NCBI GenBank assembly: GCA_023409535.1
Contig: JAEYGZ010000043.1
Location: 1 to 43,536, forward strand
Direction: 5' to 3'
DNA from: Bacillota bacterium
GTDB taxonomy: Bacteria > Bacillota > Clostridia > Lachnospirales > Lachnospiraceae
Length of the DNA: 43,536 bases
Positions 24,907-32,536 of the stretch are shown piece after piece. Position 1 is the stretch's first letter. Every line of letters starts with the position of its first letter. A program made the translations under genes and the position numbers. The notes under the pieces were generated by a model. The model did not search any database, was not told the DNA's origin, and saw only the letters and a program-made list of their open reading frames with translations.

Positions 24907-26550
24907 TCATTTAATTGTTTTCAAATATTCTTCAAATGCATTTTGGCGAATTTCAAGATTTTGGGTTAATCCGGCCTTATATACAGCATCCACATATGCC
25001 TGCCATTCTGCTTCTATATCGGACTTTTTCGTCATCCATATTGCCCATTGCTGTTCCGTAATATTTGAAATGTTAGCCTGATTCATAGCCAGGGTATTCG
25101 TATCCTCTTCTGAGTATTTAATAAAGGACTGAGGATAACGATTCGTTTTTTCATCTACTTTATTTGTATAATCATTATAAATTGACTTCTCCTGCAGAAC
25201 TTTCTGCATATCACTTCCCAACTTAAGGGATATGCCATCCCTGATATAAAACGGTCCGTTATCTGCAAAAGTATTTGTCCATTTCCATGAACCAGGATCC
25301 AGGGAGTCATCTGCCGGAGGTAAAACGCTGTATGTACCGTCTCCATTATCCTGAATGGCCTTGTCAACATCATTCATTCCACCGAATAAAACCTGCATGC
25401 TGACTTTTTCATCATAAAATCCATCTATAAAACGCATGGCTGCTTCTTTATTTTTACATTGAGCACTTATAGAAACTTTATTAATACCATAATTCTGACT
25501 GTACAAATCATTTGAGTAAACTACTGTTACCTTTGAATCAGCATGCTGTTTCAGAGGCGCAATACTGATATATTGACCCGCCAGCTCATTCCCAAAGCGA
25601 TCTCCAGATTCCCAGCCAAAAGTAAACCCTACCTTCGCTGCACTTCCGTTACCTCTTGCAACAGACTGGTATTTGGAATAATCCTGAGTCACAGTTTCAG
25701 GATTGATTAAACCTTCCTGATATAAATCCTGTAGGAAAATCATAAGAGTTTTAAATCTTTCGTCAACAAAATAATTCTTTACCTTGCCATCTTCTGCAAA
25801 ATACCCGTCAGCCGCTTCATCTGTTAACTGTAAGCCTAAACCTCCCAACATTTGCTTTGGAGAAAACAACCAGTTCATCGGGTTAAAATCCATCGGAATT
25901 TCATCATGTAAATCACCGTTTTCATTCACATCGTTATCGCGGAATGCAATCAGAACCGCTTTGAGCTCATCCCAGTTGGTCGGCACCCCCATGTTAACTT
26001 TATCCAGCCACTTTTTATTAATAAAAGTGGTAGAAGTGGCGGCCGGCCAAAGACTTTTATACTGAGGAAGACCATAAATTTGACCATTCTCTTGTGTAAC
26101 AATACTCTCCAGCTCCGGTTTGTCCTTAAACATCGTCTGAATATTAGGCGTATCATCACCAATTAAAGGCTTGAGATCTTCAAATAATCCGTTATATTGA
26201 ATATAATCTGCATTTGTTGTTGCATTAAACAACAAGTCCGGAATATCTCCGCTCGCAAATAGTGTTGGCTTTTTTTGATCCCAGTCCGCGGAAATCTGTT
26301 GCCATTCTATCTCAACCCCGCAATCTTCTTCCAGTTGTTTCAGCCATTCCATGTTGTTAACGTCTTGTGTCAGCGAATGCTTGTTAAACAATGCAGTCAA
26401 TTTAACAACTTCACCTGTTCCTTTCGCATTTTGAGAAGCATTATTGCTGCTTCCGGATGAATCCGTATTCTTGTTTTGTCCACCAGTACAACCGTTAAGC
26501 AAAAATACCAAAACCATACATGTTAATAATAGACTAACTGCTTTTTTCAT
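24907..26550 (-). CDS. extracellular sugar-binding lipoprotein of the ABC importer
   Basis: This 547-residue lipoprotein has a signal peptide ending in the lipobox LLNGC, with Cys21 as the lipidated residue, then a Ser/Asn/Gly-rich linker. The body is a two-lobe periplasmic-binding fold of the long LplA-like type (about 550 residues against 400-450 for most sugar-binding proteins). GGAGG precedes the ATG. It heads the operon with two permeases, an AraC regulator and a GH31 enzyme, which points to capture of short alpha-linked oligosaccharides, such as xylose- or glucose-containing units. The precise ligand is unknown. Confidence 0.93.
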   Translation of the reverse strand: MKKAVSLLLTCMVLVFLLNGCTGGQNKNTDSSGSSNNASQNAKGTGEVVKLTALFNKHSLTQDVNNMEWLKQLEEDCGVEIEWQQISADWDQKKPTLFASGDIPDLLFNATTNADYIQYNGLFEDLKPLIGDDTPNIQTMFKDKPELESIVTQENGQIYGLPQYKSLWPAATSTTFINKKWLDKVNMGVPTNWDELKAVLIAFRDNDVNENGDLHDEIPMDFNPMNWLFSPKQMLGGLGLQLTDEAADGYFAEDGKVKNYFVDERFKTLMIFLQDLYQEGLINPETVTQDYSKYQSVARGNGSAAKVGFTFGWESGDRFGNELAGQYISIAPLKQHADSKVTVVYSNDLYSQNYGINKVSISAQCKNKEAAMRFIDGFYDEKVSMQVLFGGMNDVDKAIQDNGDGTYSVLPPADDSLDPGSWKWTNTFADNGPFYIRDGISLKLGSDMQKVLQEKSIYNDYTNKVDEKTNRYPQSFIKYSEEDTNTLAMNQANISNITEQQWAIWMTKKSDIEAEWQAYVDAVYKAGLTQNLEIRQNAFEEYLKTIK

Positions 26551-26643
26551 AATTTACCTCCACTTTTAAATTGCCAACCGCATCAATATGTAACTACATT
26601 CAGCCGATACAGTTTATAGTTTTTGTGCACTTTTCACGATTTT

Positions 26644-26710
26644 ATTATAACAAAAGCATTTTTTCTTTTCTCTATCGAATACTGACCAATTTTCATTAAA
26701 TATTGACCAG
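26644..26710 (-). promoter_or_regulatory. candidate promoter of the sugar operon with AraC-type direct repeats
   Basis: The leftward -10 TATAAT (26644-26649) has only a poor -35 (GAGAAA, near 26667-26672). Just upstream, on the + strand, AATACTGACCA (26678-26688) and AATATTGACCA (26699-26709) match in ten of eleven bases and start 21 bases apart. AraC proteins bind two such half-sites one or two turns apart next to a weak -35, so this fits activation by the regulator encoded in the operon. The remaining DNA to 26970 is AT-rich. Confidence 0.55.
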
Positions 26711-26810
26711 TACAAGTGAAACTTCTCTATAGATACAATAAATATATTCTTATATTTGCTCTTATTAATTCGTTTTAGAACCATCGAAAGAAAGCCTATT
26801 CAGGGTGCTC

Positions 26811-26954
26811 TTATGAGATCTCGGAATAAGCTCTGTCTAATATTTTTAATATATTATCTCTTTCGTTAATGCTAATCTTATCTCCATATTTCCTTTTTCG
26901 CCGGTATAAAACAATAATTTGCTTCCGCCGTAATTCTGTCAGTTTATCCTGAAG
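26811..26954 (-). pseudogene. short open frame without a start, possible gene remnant
   Basis: Read leftward, 47 codons stay open from 26954 to a stop at 26811 and are rich in Lys, Arg, Leu and Ile, ending NILKILDRAYSEIS. The frame directly follows an in-frame ATG-AAA-stop, and no start codon with a ribosome site is present. It could be a degraded small protein or chance. I see no family. Confidence 0.2.
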
Positions 26955-27024
26955 TTATTTCATATAAACCATGATTGTCTCATATCATATAGCAAGTTCA
27001 AATATATCCCAACGGGAGGAAATT

Positions 27025-27570
27025 ATGGATTTTCAACAGAGTCAGACCTTTAGAAACCTGCAGACTGCTTATGATTGGGAAGTAAATGTCAGCACAACCT
27101 ATTCCATTTATGGTGATACGGCAAGGGAGGAAGGCTACATTCAAATAGGTGATATCTTTGACAGGATCCAACGTAATGAAAAAGAGCATGCCCGAATTTG
27201 GCTGAGGCAAATCAATAACGGTACCCTGCCAAACACCGCGGAGAATCTCCAGCGCTGTGCCCAGCTGGAGCTATATTCAGGAAATGAATTGTATCGGGAT
27301 TTCGCCAGGGTTGCCACCGAGGAAGGTTATGATGATCTGGCAGCTTTATTTAATGGTGTGGCAAATATTGAATTAAATCACAATAGCATATTCACACGGT
27401 TTTTAAATGACGTTCAAACAAACCAGGTATTCTGTAAGGAAGAACCGACGACGCTATGGGTATGTATGCAATGCGGGAATATCCTAAGCGGCGTCTGCGC
27501 CCCGGATGTTTGCCCTGTCTGCGGATTTCCGCAGGGATATTACCGGCTATTTGACAGTAATATTGATTGA
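27025..27570 (+). CDS. rubrerythrin
   Basis: This 181-residue cytoplasmic peroxide-scavenging protein has a ferritin-like di-iron bundle followed by a rubredoxin-like domain. Two ExxH motifs are visible: Glu52 to His55 in NEKEHARIW and ELNH in the second half, with Glu19 and the Glu35-Glu36 pair as further ligands. The C-terminal iron site has CMQC and, 17 residues on, CPVC. The ATG at 27025 is chosen for the strong GGGAGG upstream; the open frame starts earlier at 26971. It is monocistronic and faces a CPBP gene. Such proteins reduce hydrogen peroxide to water in anaerobes. Confidence 0.94.
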   Translation: MDFQQSQTFRNLQTAYDWEVNVSTTYSIYGDTAREEGYIQIGDIFDRIQRNEKEHARIWLRQINNGTLPNTAENLQRCAQLELYSGNELYRDFARVATEEGYDDLAALFNGVANIELNHNSIFTRFLNDVQTNQVFCKEEPTTLWVCMQCGNILSGVCAPDVCPVCGFPQGYYRLFDSNID

Positions 27571-27597
27571 TAGCTGCTGTCGCACCGGCCATAAAGG

Positions 27598-28260
27598 TTA
27601 TTGCATAAAATCCAGTACACCATGTATCATAGCGGGTAAAATAATATTCTTATTACGTGTATAGATAAAAATAAATATGAGACTGCCAACAATCCCTCCT
27701 CCAATTTCACTCAAAATTGCCGTAGTAATCGGGTTTCCATTCATTATAATCCTCATTGGTGCATGCATTATCCCAAACAATGCCCCGCTTAAGATAGTCC
27801 CGCTGGTTCTGCCAAATAAAACGACTAACCTCGGCCATATAAATCCTCTAAATATGATTTCCTCACTAAATCCTAAAAGGAGCACATAAAAAAGTAAATC
27901 TGTTATTATAGTATCGATAGCACGACCGTTTACGATATGAATGATAAAAACGATAGTACTTAAGGCAATACCTATTCCAATTGACTGAATAAATCCTTTT
28001 CGCCTTATTCCTATTGTTGTCAGAGCCTGTTTTCTAACTCTTAAAATTATACAAATAATAATAACCGGAATTATGTAAAAGCCTGTGCCTATTGCTAAAC
28101 GCTTTAATTCGATCGGCATTTCTGCTTGTATCATAAAGCTCTTAAAGTGTTGAATATATGGAAACGAACACAGAAAATAGATGATAAAAAATATAAAGGC
28201 GATATACCCGTCTTTCTTTTTAATGTCATCAAATATTTCCGCTGGAAAAAAACTTTTCAT
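27598..28260 (-). CDS. CPBP-family intramembrane metalloprotease (second)
   Basis: This 220-residue membrane protein has about seven hydrophobic segments and the CPBP motifs EEIIFRG, FGIMH and HGVLD. The metal-binding residues are complete, so it may be active. AGGAG lies just before the ATG. It is convergent with rubrerythrin, with only 27 bases between stops, and has no partner gene in the same direction. Role and substrate are unknown; immunity to peptides or regulated proteolysis are typical for the family. Confidence 0.85.
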   Translation of the reverse strand: MKSFFPAEIFDDIKKKDGYIAFIFFIIYFLCSFPYIQHFKSFMIQAEMPIELKRLAIGTGFYIIPVIIICIILRVRKQALTTIGIRRKGFIQSIGIGIALSTIVFIIHIVNGRAIDTIITDLLFYVLLLGFSEEIIFRGFIWPRLVVLFGRTSGTILSGALFGIMHAPMRIIMNGNPITTAILSEIGGGIVGSLIFIFIYTRNKNIILPAMIHGVLDFMQ

Positions 28261-28445
28261 ATATAATCTCCTATTCGCATTTTATATTCTTTTGGATACT
28301 CTTCCTTTCATGTTATTATACATCAAAAGCATTATATCTACCATAATATTCCATGAGTAACTCTATCTAAATTCATAAATAACATTCTTATTACTGCAAA
28401 CACCGGCAGATAATACTCGATCCTATGTAATATTTTATTACAAAA

Positions 28446-28468
28446 ATGCCTGCTCTTTGAGCAGGCAT
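28446..28468 (-). terminator. perfect hairpin in the 359-base gap, terminator-like on the minus strand
   Basis: ATGCCTGCTC and GAGCAGGCAT pair perfectly around TTT. Read leftward the stem is followed by TTTTTG, so it could stop leftward transcription coming from the pdx side. The rest of 28261-28555 shows no gene. Confidence 0.5.
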
Positions 28469-28554
28469 CAGAAATGCAGGCAAGGTCAGTTTTCCTCTTA
28501 TAGCAGTGCATATTAAACTAATAAATATGTATTCTATATTTTGGACTAAAAGTT

Positions 28555-28563
28555 TGATATAAT
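28555..28563 (+). promoter_or_regulatory. extended -10 promoter of the small peptide gene
   Basis: TGATATAAT (28555-28563) is an extended -10 element (TGn-TATAAT) about 57 bases before the TTG start at 28620. The -35 region is weak (TATATT), as is usual for extended -10 promoters. Confidence 0.5.
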
Positions 28564-28619
28564 TAGTAAACAAGAATTTTAGAACAAATTATTTGTAAAG
28601 ATAGAAAGGGGTGTAATCT

Positions 28620-28745
28620 TTGAAAAAAGCAATTAGATATATTTTTGCCGGAATAGTTTTTAGTGCATTTCTCTTGTTTATTGATGACTCCGGGGTAGGT
28701 TTTAAAGGTCATATCGCCAAGATAAAAGAATGGGCAAACAAGTAA
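28620..28745 (+). CDS. small single-pass membrane peptide, 41 residues
   Basis: A TTG start with AAAGGGGTG seven bases upstream opens 41 codons ending at the TAA at 28743. The product begins Met-Lys-Lys-Ala, has one hydrophobic segment (about 7-20, YIFAGIVFSAFLLF) and a polar, Lys-rich tail that ends IKEWANK. An extended -10 promoter lies upstream. It is isolated between a CPBP gene and pdxT. The layout suits a small membrane protein or a secreted peptide precursor; I know no matching family and no transporter or receptor is adjacent. Its shortness makes chance a real alternative, though promoter, ribosome site and topology agree. Confidence 0.55.
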   Translation: MKKAIRYIFAGIVFSAFLLFIDDSGVGFKGHIAKIKEWANK

Positions 28746-28820
28746 AACAAATCTGCCCATGGTAGCATAACTCAAAGTTTATAAATAACAATTAAAAAGG
28801 TGAATTGTAATAACAAAATG

Positions 28821-28855
28821 AAAAATCTCCTGTAATGGCTGACTGTCAGGCAGGA
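28821..28855 (-). terminator. possible terminator of pdxT
   Basis: TCCTG (28828-28832) and CAGGA (28851-28855) can pair and, read leftward, are followed by GATTTTTCATTTTG. The stem overlaps the pdxT stop codon and includes the inner palindrome CTGACTGTCAG. It is short and only tentatively called. Confidence 0.35.
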
Positions 28856-29427
28856 AAAATCGACTCCAGAAAGTATTTATGCACCCTGAAATCCCCGGTT
28901 AATTCAGGGTGAAAGGAAGTCACCAGCATATTACCTTGTTTGGCTGCAACAATATGATTGTTAACTTTTGCGAGAACTTCAACACCGTTTTCAGTTGATA
29001 CACTTTCAATATACGGCGCCCGAATAAAGGTCATTGGTATTTCACCGATACCGCGAAACGCTGCAAGTGTTTTAAAGCTGCCCAATTGCCTTCCATATGC
29101 GTTCCTTTTTACCGAGATATCCATCGCTGCAATATGAAGGCCGGCATCATTCGCTATATTCTTTGCTAAAAGTATTAATCCGGCACAGGTTCCGAAGACC
29201 GGAAATCCTTCGCAAATCATTTGCTTTAGCGGCTGAAGCAAATCAAGCTCTATCATCAATTTGCCCATGGTAGTACTTTCTCCGCCCGGCAGGATGATTC
29301 CATCCAAAGGCCGGCCGATCAAATCTGATTTTTTTCGTATTTCAATACTTTCTATGCCAAGTTTTTTTAATACATCTATATGCTCTGCAAAGGCTCCCTG
29401 AACTGCCAATACTCCAATCCTTTTCAT
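28846..29427 (-). CDS. pdxT: pyridoxal 5'-phosphate synthase glutaminase subunit PdxT
   Basis: PdxT releases ammonia from glutamine and passes it to PdxS for vitamin B6 synthesis. The 193-residue class I glutaminase has GGESTTMGKL, the nucleophile Cys81 in FGTCAGL and the His-Glu pair in SFHPEL near the C-terminus. The start has a modest Shine-Dalgarno (AGGGAGG upstream). It follows pdxS in the same direction, but with an unusually long 214-base gap that can fold. Regulation is likely by PdxR, encoded divergently beyond pdxS. Confidence 0.97.
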   Translation of the reverse strand: MKRIGVLAVQGAFAEHIDVLKKLGIESIEIRKKSDLIGRPLDGIILPGGESTTMGKLMIELDLLQPLKQMICEGFPVFGTCAGLILLAKNIANDAGLHIAAMDISVKRNAYGRQLGSFKTLAAFRGIGEIPMTFIRAPYIESVSTENGVEVLAKVNNHIVAAKQGNMLVTSFHPELTGDFRVHKYFLESIFPA

Positions 29428-29551
29428 ATCAGCTAATCTGCCTCCCTTGTAAGTTAATTATTACTAAGCGCGTATCTATATCTGTACGCTCTGATAACTG
29501 TTCACACGAACTTTTCAATATAAATTATTTTATTTTCACGTCTACTAATAT

Positions 29552-29610
29552 ACCTGCATCTTTGAGCCGGTTTATACGGCGTGCAAGCCGCACGCTGGGA
29601 TTTCGCAGGT
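29552..29610 (-). ncRNA. structured segment in the pdxS-pdxT gap
   Basis: The 214-base gap (29428-29641) between pdxS and pdxT can form a nested structure: an outer pair ACCTGC/GCAGGT (29552-29557 with 29605-29610) enclosing GCGTGC/GCACGC (29579-29584 with 29590-29595) around a five-base loop. No T tract follows, so it is not a simple terminator. It may stabilise or tune the pdxT part of the message. I do not recognise a known riboswitch class. Confidence 0.35.
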
Positions 29611-29641
29611 AAAGCCTTTCAAGTGTACATTATACTTCACA

Positions 29642-30514
29642 TTATATCCCCCGCTGCGCCATAAGAATTTCTATCTCATCTTCGTTTATTCCAACCATTG
29701 CTTCACCCAGGTTTTCCGATAATGCTGCAAGCATATCGGGATCGTTATAATTGGTAACAGCTTTTACAATTGCCTCGGCACGTTTCACAGGGTCTCCTGA
29801 TTTGAAGATACCGGATCCCACAAATACTCCTTCTGCTCCCAACTGCATCAGCAAAGCAGCATCCGCCGGTGTAGCTACACCGCCGGCGGCAAAGTTCACG
29901 ACCGGGAGCTTGCCGCAGGTATGTACATTCTTCACCAGTTCATAGGGTACCTGTAATTCCTTTGCAGCCACATATAATTCATCCTCTCTCATGCTCTGAA
30001 GCTTTCGAATCTGCTGCATGATCAGCCTTAGATGACGTACCGCCTGTATGACATCTCCTGTCCCGGGTTCTCCCTTGGTTCGTATCATGGATGCCCCTTC
30101 CTGAATTCTTCTTAAGGCCTCACCCAAATCCTTTGCACCGCATACAAAAGGCACCTCAAATTTCGTTTTATCGATATGATAGGTGTCATCTGCAGGTGAT
30201 AATACTTCACTTTCATCAATATAATCAATCTCGATTGCCTGAAGCAGCTGTGCTTCCACAAAATGTCCGATTCTTACCTTAGCCATGACAGGAATGGATA
30301 CCGCCTGCTGAATCCCCTTGATCATCCCGGGATCGCTCATTCTGGATACTCCCCCCGCTTTCCGGATATCCGCCGGTATTTTTTCCAAAGCCATGACAGC
30401 ACAAGCTCCGGCTGCCTCCGCAATTTTTGCCTGCTCCGGGGATGTAACATCCATGATGACACCTCCCTTTAACATTTGAGCCAAATTCTTATTTAAATCA
30501 TAACGGCTGCTCAT
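29642..30514 (-). CDS. pdxS: pyridoxal 5'-phosphate synthase subunit PdxS
   Basis: PdxS joins ribose 5-phosphate, glyceraldehyde 3-phosphate and ammonia to make pyridoxal phosphate. The 290-residue barrel enzyme is highly conserved: ALEKIPADIR, the catalytic Lys79 in VMAKVRIGH, the second active Lys in MIRTKGEPGTG and the phosphate-binding NFAAGGVATPADAALLMQLGAEGVFVGSGIF. AAGGAGAG precedes the ATG. It is divergent from pdxR, and direct repeats in the shared upstream region are likely PdxR sites. Confidence 0.98.
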   Translation of the reverse strand: MSSRYDLNKNLAQMLKGGVIMDVTSPEQAKIAEAAGACAVMALEKIPADIRKAGGVSRMSDPGMIKGIQQAVSIPVMAKVRIGHFVEAQLLQAIEIDYIDESEVLSPADDTYHIDKTKFEVPFVCGAKDLGEALRRIQEGASMIRTKGEPGTGDVIQAVRHLRLIMQQIRKLQSMREDELYVAAKELQVPYELVKNVHTCGKLPVVNFAAGGVATPADAALLMQLGAEGVFVGSGIFKSGDPVKRAEAIVKAVTNYNDPDMLAALSENLGEAMVGINEDEIEILMAQRGI

Positions 30515-30561
30515 AAAGCTTCTCTCCTTTTCTCTGCTTGACGTTTCTTAAAATTTGCTTT

Positions 30562-30621
30562 ATTATATTACAAATCTGAACGGGTCAACAGTATCAGAAT
30601 TGATAAATTTAATGGTATCAG
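30562..30621 (-). promoter_or_regulatory. pdxS promoter with GTATCAG direct repeats (PdxR sites)
   Basis: A leftward -35 TTGACC (30583-30588) and -10 TATAAT (30562-30567) are spaced by only 15 bases, too short for good unaided activity. Immediately upstream GTATCAG occurs twice on the + strand (30591-30597 and 30615-30621), 24 bases apart. Activator-dependent promoters of pdxST with direct repeats bound by MocR-type PdxR are known, so this is the likely control site for pdxST and pdxR. Confidence 0.55.
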
Positions 30622-30666
30622 TTTTGCTTGCACCTATGGTAATAATCATTAGAAAGGCGGACGTAA

Positions 30667-32076
30667 ATGGACACATTGGCAATTAATTTGAATTCAGCAA
30701 GCAGCTTACCGCTTTATGAACAAATCTATATTTTTATTAAGTCAGAGATACAATCAGGGAGAATTCCCCCTGGAGCAAAGCTTCCCTCCAAGCGTAAACT
30801 GTCCTCCCATCTTAAGGTCAGCCAGAATACCATCCAGGCCGCCTATAATCAGCTGATCGAAGAAGGCTATGTTACCCCTGAGGAACGAAGAGGTTTCTTT
30901 GTCTGTAAACTTGATCAAATCCAAAAAATGAACTTGACGAAGGAACCGGAAGAAAAACAGGAGGATGCTTTGCAGCATACGATCGCTTTTGATTTTACTT
31001 ATAACGGAGTAGATAAGCCAAGTTTCCCTTTTTCCGTCTGGAGAAAATTAATGAAGGATGTAATAAATGAGAATGATTCTGAGCTGCTGCAGACCGGAAG
31101 CTCCCTTGGCTCCCCGCAATTAAGAGCTGTAATCGCGGATTATCTTCATCAGTCCCGGGGGGTAAATTGCAGGGATAACCAGATTATCATCAGCTCAGGA
31201 ACCGAAGTAATGTACCAGCTGTTAATACAGTTATTTTCAAGAGATACTGTATTCGGTATCGAAAATCCCGGATATCAAAAGCTTAAACAAGTATTTATCA
31301 GTAATAAAGCCAATGTGAAGGCGATCGGAATTGACCGCAGCGGTATCATTCCCGAAGAGGTCCATAAAGCAGAAGCAGATATCCTCTGTATTACTCCCTC
31401 CCACCAGTTTCCCACAGGTGAAATCATGCCCATCAACCGCCGCCTGCAGCTGCTTAATTGGGCAAATGAGCAGGAAGGAAGGTACTTGATTGAGGACGAT
31501 TATGACAGTGAATTCAAATATAGTACCAAGCCTGTTCCATCCCTGCAAGGTCTTGATACAAACGAAAAAATTATCTATATGGGTTCCTTTTCCAAATCAA
31601 TATCACCTACGATCCGCGTCAGCTACATGGTTTTGCCGGCACATCTGATGAAGCGATATCAGAAACAATTATCATTTATCATATGTCCTGTACCGATTAT
31701 TGAGCAAAAGGTTTTATACCATTTTATTAAAGATGGGTATTTTGAAAGACATTTAAGTAAAATGAGAAACATCTATAAGAAAAAGCGTGATGTATTGGTA
31801 ACAGAAATCTTGAATCTTAATAAAGGGATTGAAATCCTGGGTGCGGATGCGGGCCTTCATTTACTTATCAAGGTTCCGAACGGCATGTCCGAAAGCCAGC
31901 TTATTCAATCTGCAAAAAATCATGGAATCAGGGTTTATGCGATATCAGAATATTATTATGATAAAAGCTTGATAGATACGGTGTCTACGATAATGTTGGG
32001 CTATGCCGTAATTTCTGAAGATGAGATCAGGAAAGCCGTACAAATCCTTAATTCCATATGGTTTTCCTGTAACTGA
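30667..32076 (+). CDS. pdxR: MocR/PdxR-family regulator of PLP synthesis
   Basis: This 469-residue protein joins an N-terminal GntR winged helix (LYEQIYIFIKSEIQSGRI, PPGAKLPSKRKLSSHLKVSQNTI) to a class I aminotransferase-like domain (about 110-465) that binds PLP in MocR regulators. The Lys region SFSKSISPTIRVSYMVLP and DDYDSEFKY are the expected PLP-pocket signatures. AAAGGCGG precedes the ATG. It is divergent from pdxS and should activate pdxST when PLP is scarce and change state when PLP binds. A generic MocR role for another pathway is less likely given the position. Confidence 0.94.
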   Translation: MDTLAINLNSASSLPLYEQIYIFIKSEIQSGRIPPGAKLPSKRKLSSHLKVSQNTIQAAYNQLIEEGYVTPEERRGFFVCKLDQIQKMNLTKEPEEKQEDALQHTIAFDFTYNGVDKPSFPFSVWRKLMKDVINENDSELLQTGSSLGSPQLRAVIADYLHQSRGVNCRDNQIIISSGTEVMYQLLIQLFSRDTVFGIENPGYQKLKQVFISNKANVKAIGIDRSGIIPEEVHKAEADILCITPSHQFPTGEIMPINRRLQLLNWANEQEGRYLIEDDYDSEFKYSTKPVPSLQGLDTNEKIIYMGSFSKSISPTIRVSYMVLPAHLMKRYQKQLSFIICPVPIIEQKVLYHFIKDGYFERHLSKMRNIYKKKRDVLVTEILNLNKGIEILGADAGLHLLIKVPNGMSESQLIQSAKNHGIRVYAISEYYYDKSLIDTVSTIMLGYAVISEDEIRKAVQILNSIWFSCN

Positions 32077-32097
32077 CTGATATACGCTGCACATAAA

Positions 32098-32125
32098 AAG
32101 GTCGGGAACAGCATGTCCCGACCTT
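32098..32125. terminator. terminator between pdxR and the YkvA gene
   Basis: AAGGTCGGGA (32098-32107) and TCCCGACCTT (32116-32125) pair perfectly with an eight-base loop. Read leftward it is followed by TTTTTATG, making it a good terminator for the LCP-YkvA transcript; rightward it may also stop pdxR. Confidence 0.75.
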
Positions 32126-32151
32126 ATAAATGACTCTATATTTTCGTCCTG

Positions 32152-32532
32152 TTATGAAAGAATGATATTAACTGCAGCAATAATAATTATTATCCAGACA
32201 ACTAGAATAGGGATGGCATAATACCACTTTTTCGGTTTCCCATTTTCCCATATTTCTTCTGCTTTGATACGGCATTCCTCAAATACTCCTGCAGGGATCA
32301 TCTTTATTGTTAATGCAATTAATGCCGGGAGTATAATCACGTCATCCAAATATCCGAGTATCGGTATAAAATCAGGAATCAGATCAATGGGCGAAAGTGC
32401 GTATGCTAAGGTTATTCCTGCCAATATCTTTGCGTACCATGGGGTCGATTTATCTTTCAGAGCCAGAAAAACTGCCGGAATATCCCTTTTTAGCTTTTTT
32501 GCTCTTTGCCGAAGCTTTAATTTATTTAACAT
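32152..32532 (-). CDS. YkvA/DUF1232 membrane protein
   Basis: This 126-residue protein has the DUF1232 hallmark AYALSPIDLIPDFIPILGYLDD between hydrophobic stretches, and one more membrane segment at the C-terminus (IPILVVWIIIIIAAVNIIL). The N-terminus is strongly basic (KLKLRQRAKKLKR). The family is widespread but has no agreed function. It starts four bases after the LCP gene ends, so the two form an operon, which suggests an envelope-related role. Confidence 0.88.
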   Translation of the reverse strand: MLNKLKLRQRAKKLKRDIPAVFLALKDKSTPWYAKILAGITLAYALSPIDLIPDFIPILGYLDDVIILPALIALTIKMIPAGVFEECRIKAEEIWENGKPKKWYYAIPILVVWIIIIIAAVNIILS

Positions 32533-32536
32533 TCCA

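Noticed and set aside
28391..28775. Two minus-strand frames of 60 and 70 codons
   Set aside because: They run through a terminator hairpin and opposite the better supported small peptide gene, and lack ribosome sites.
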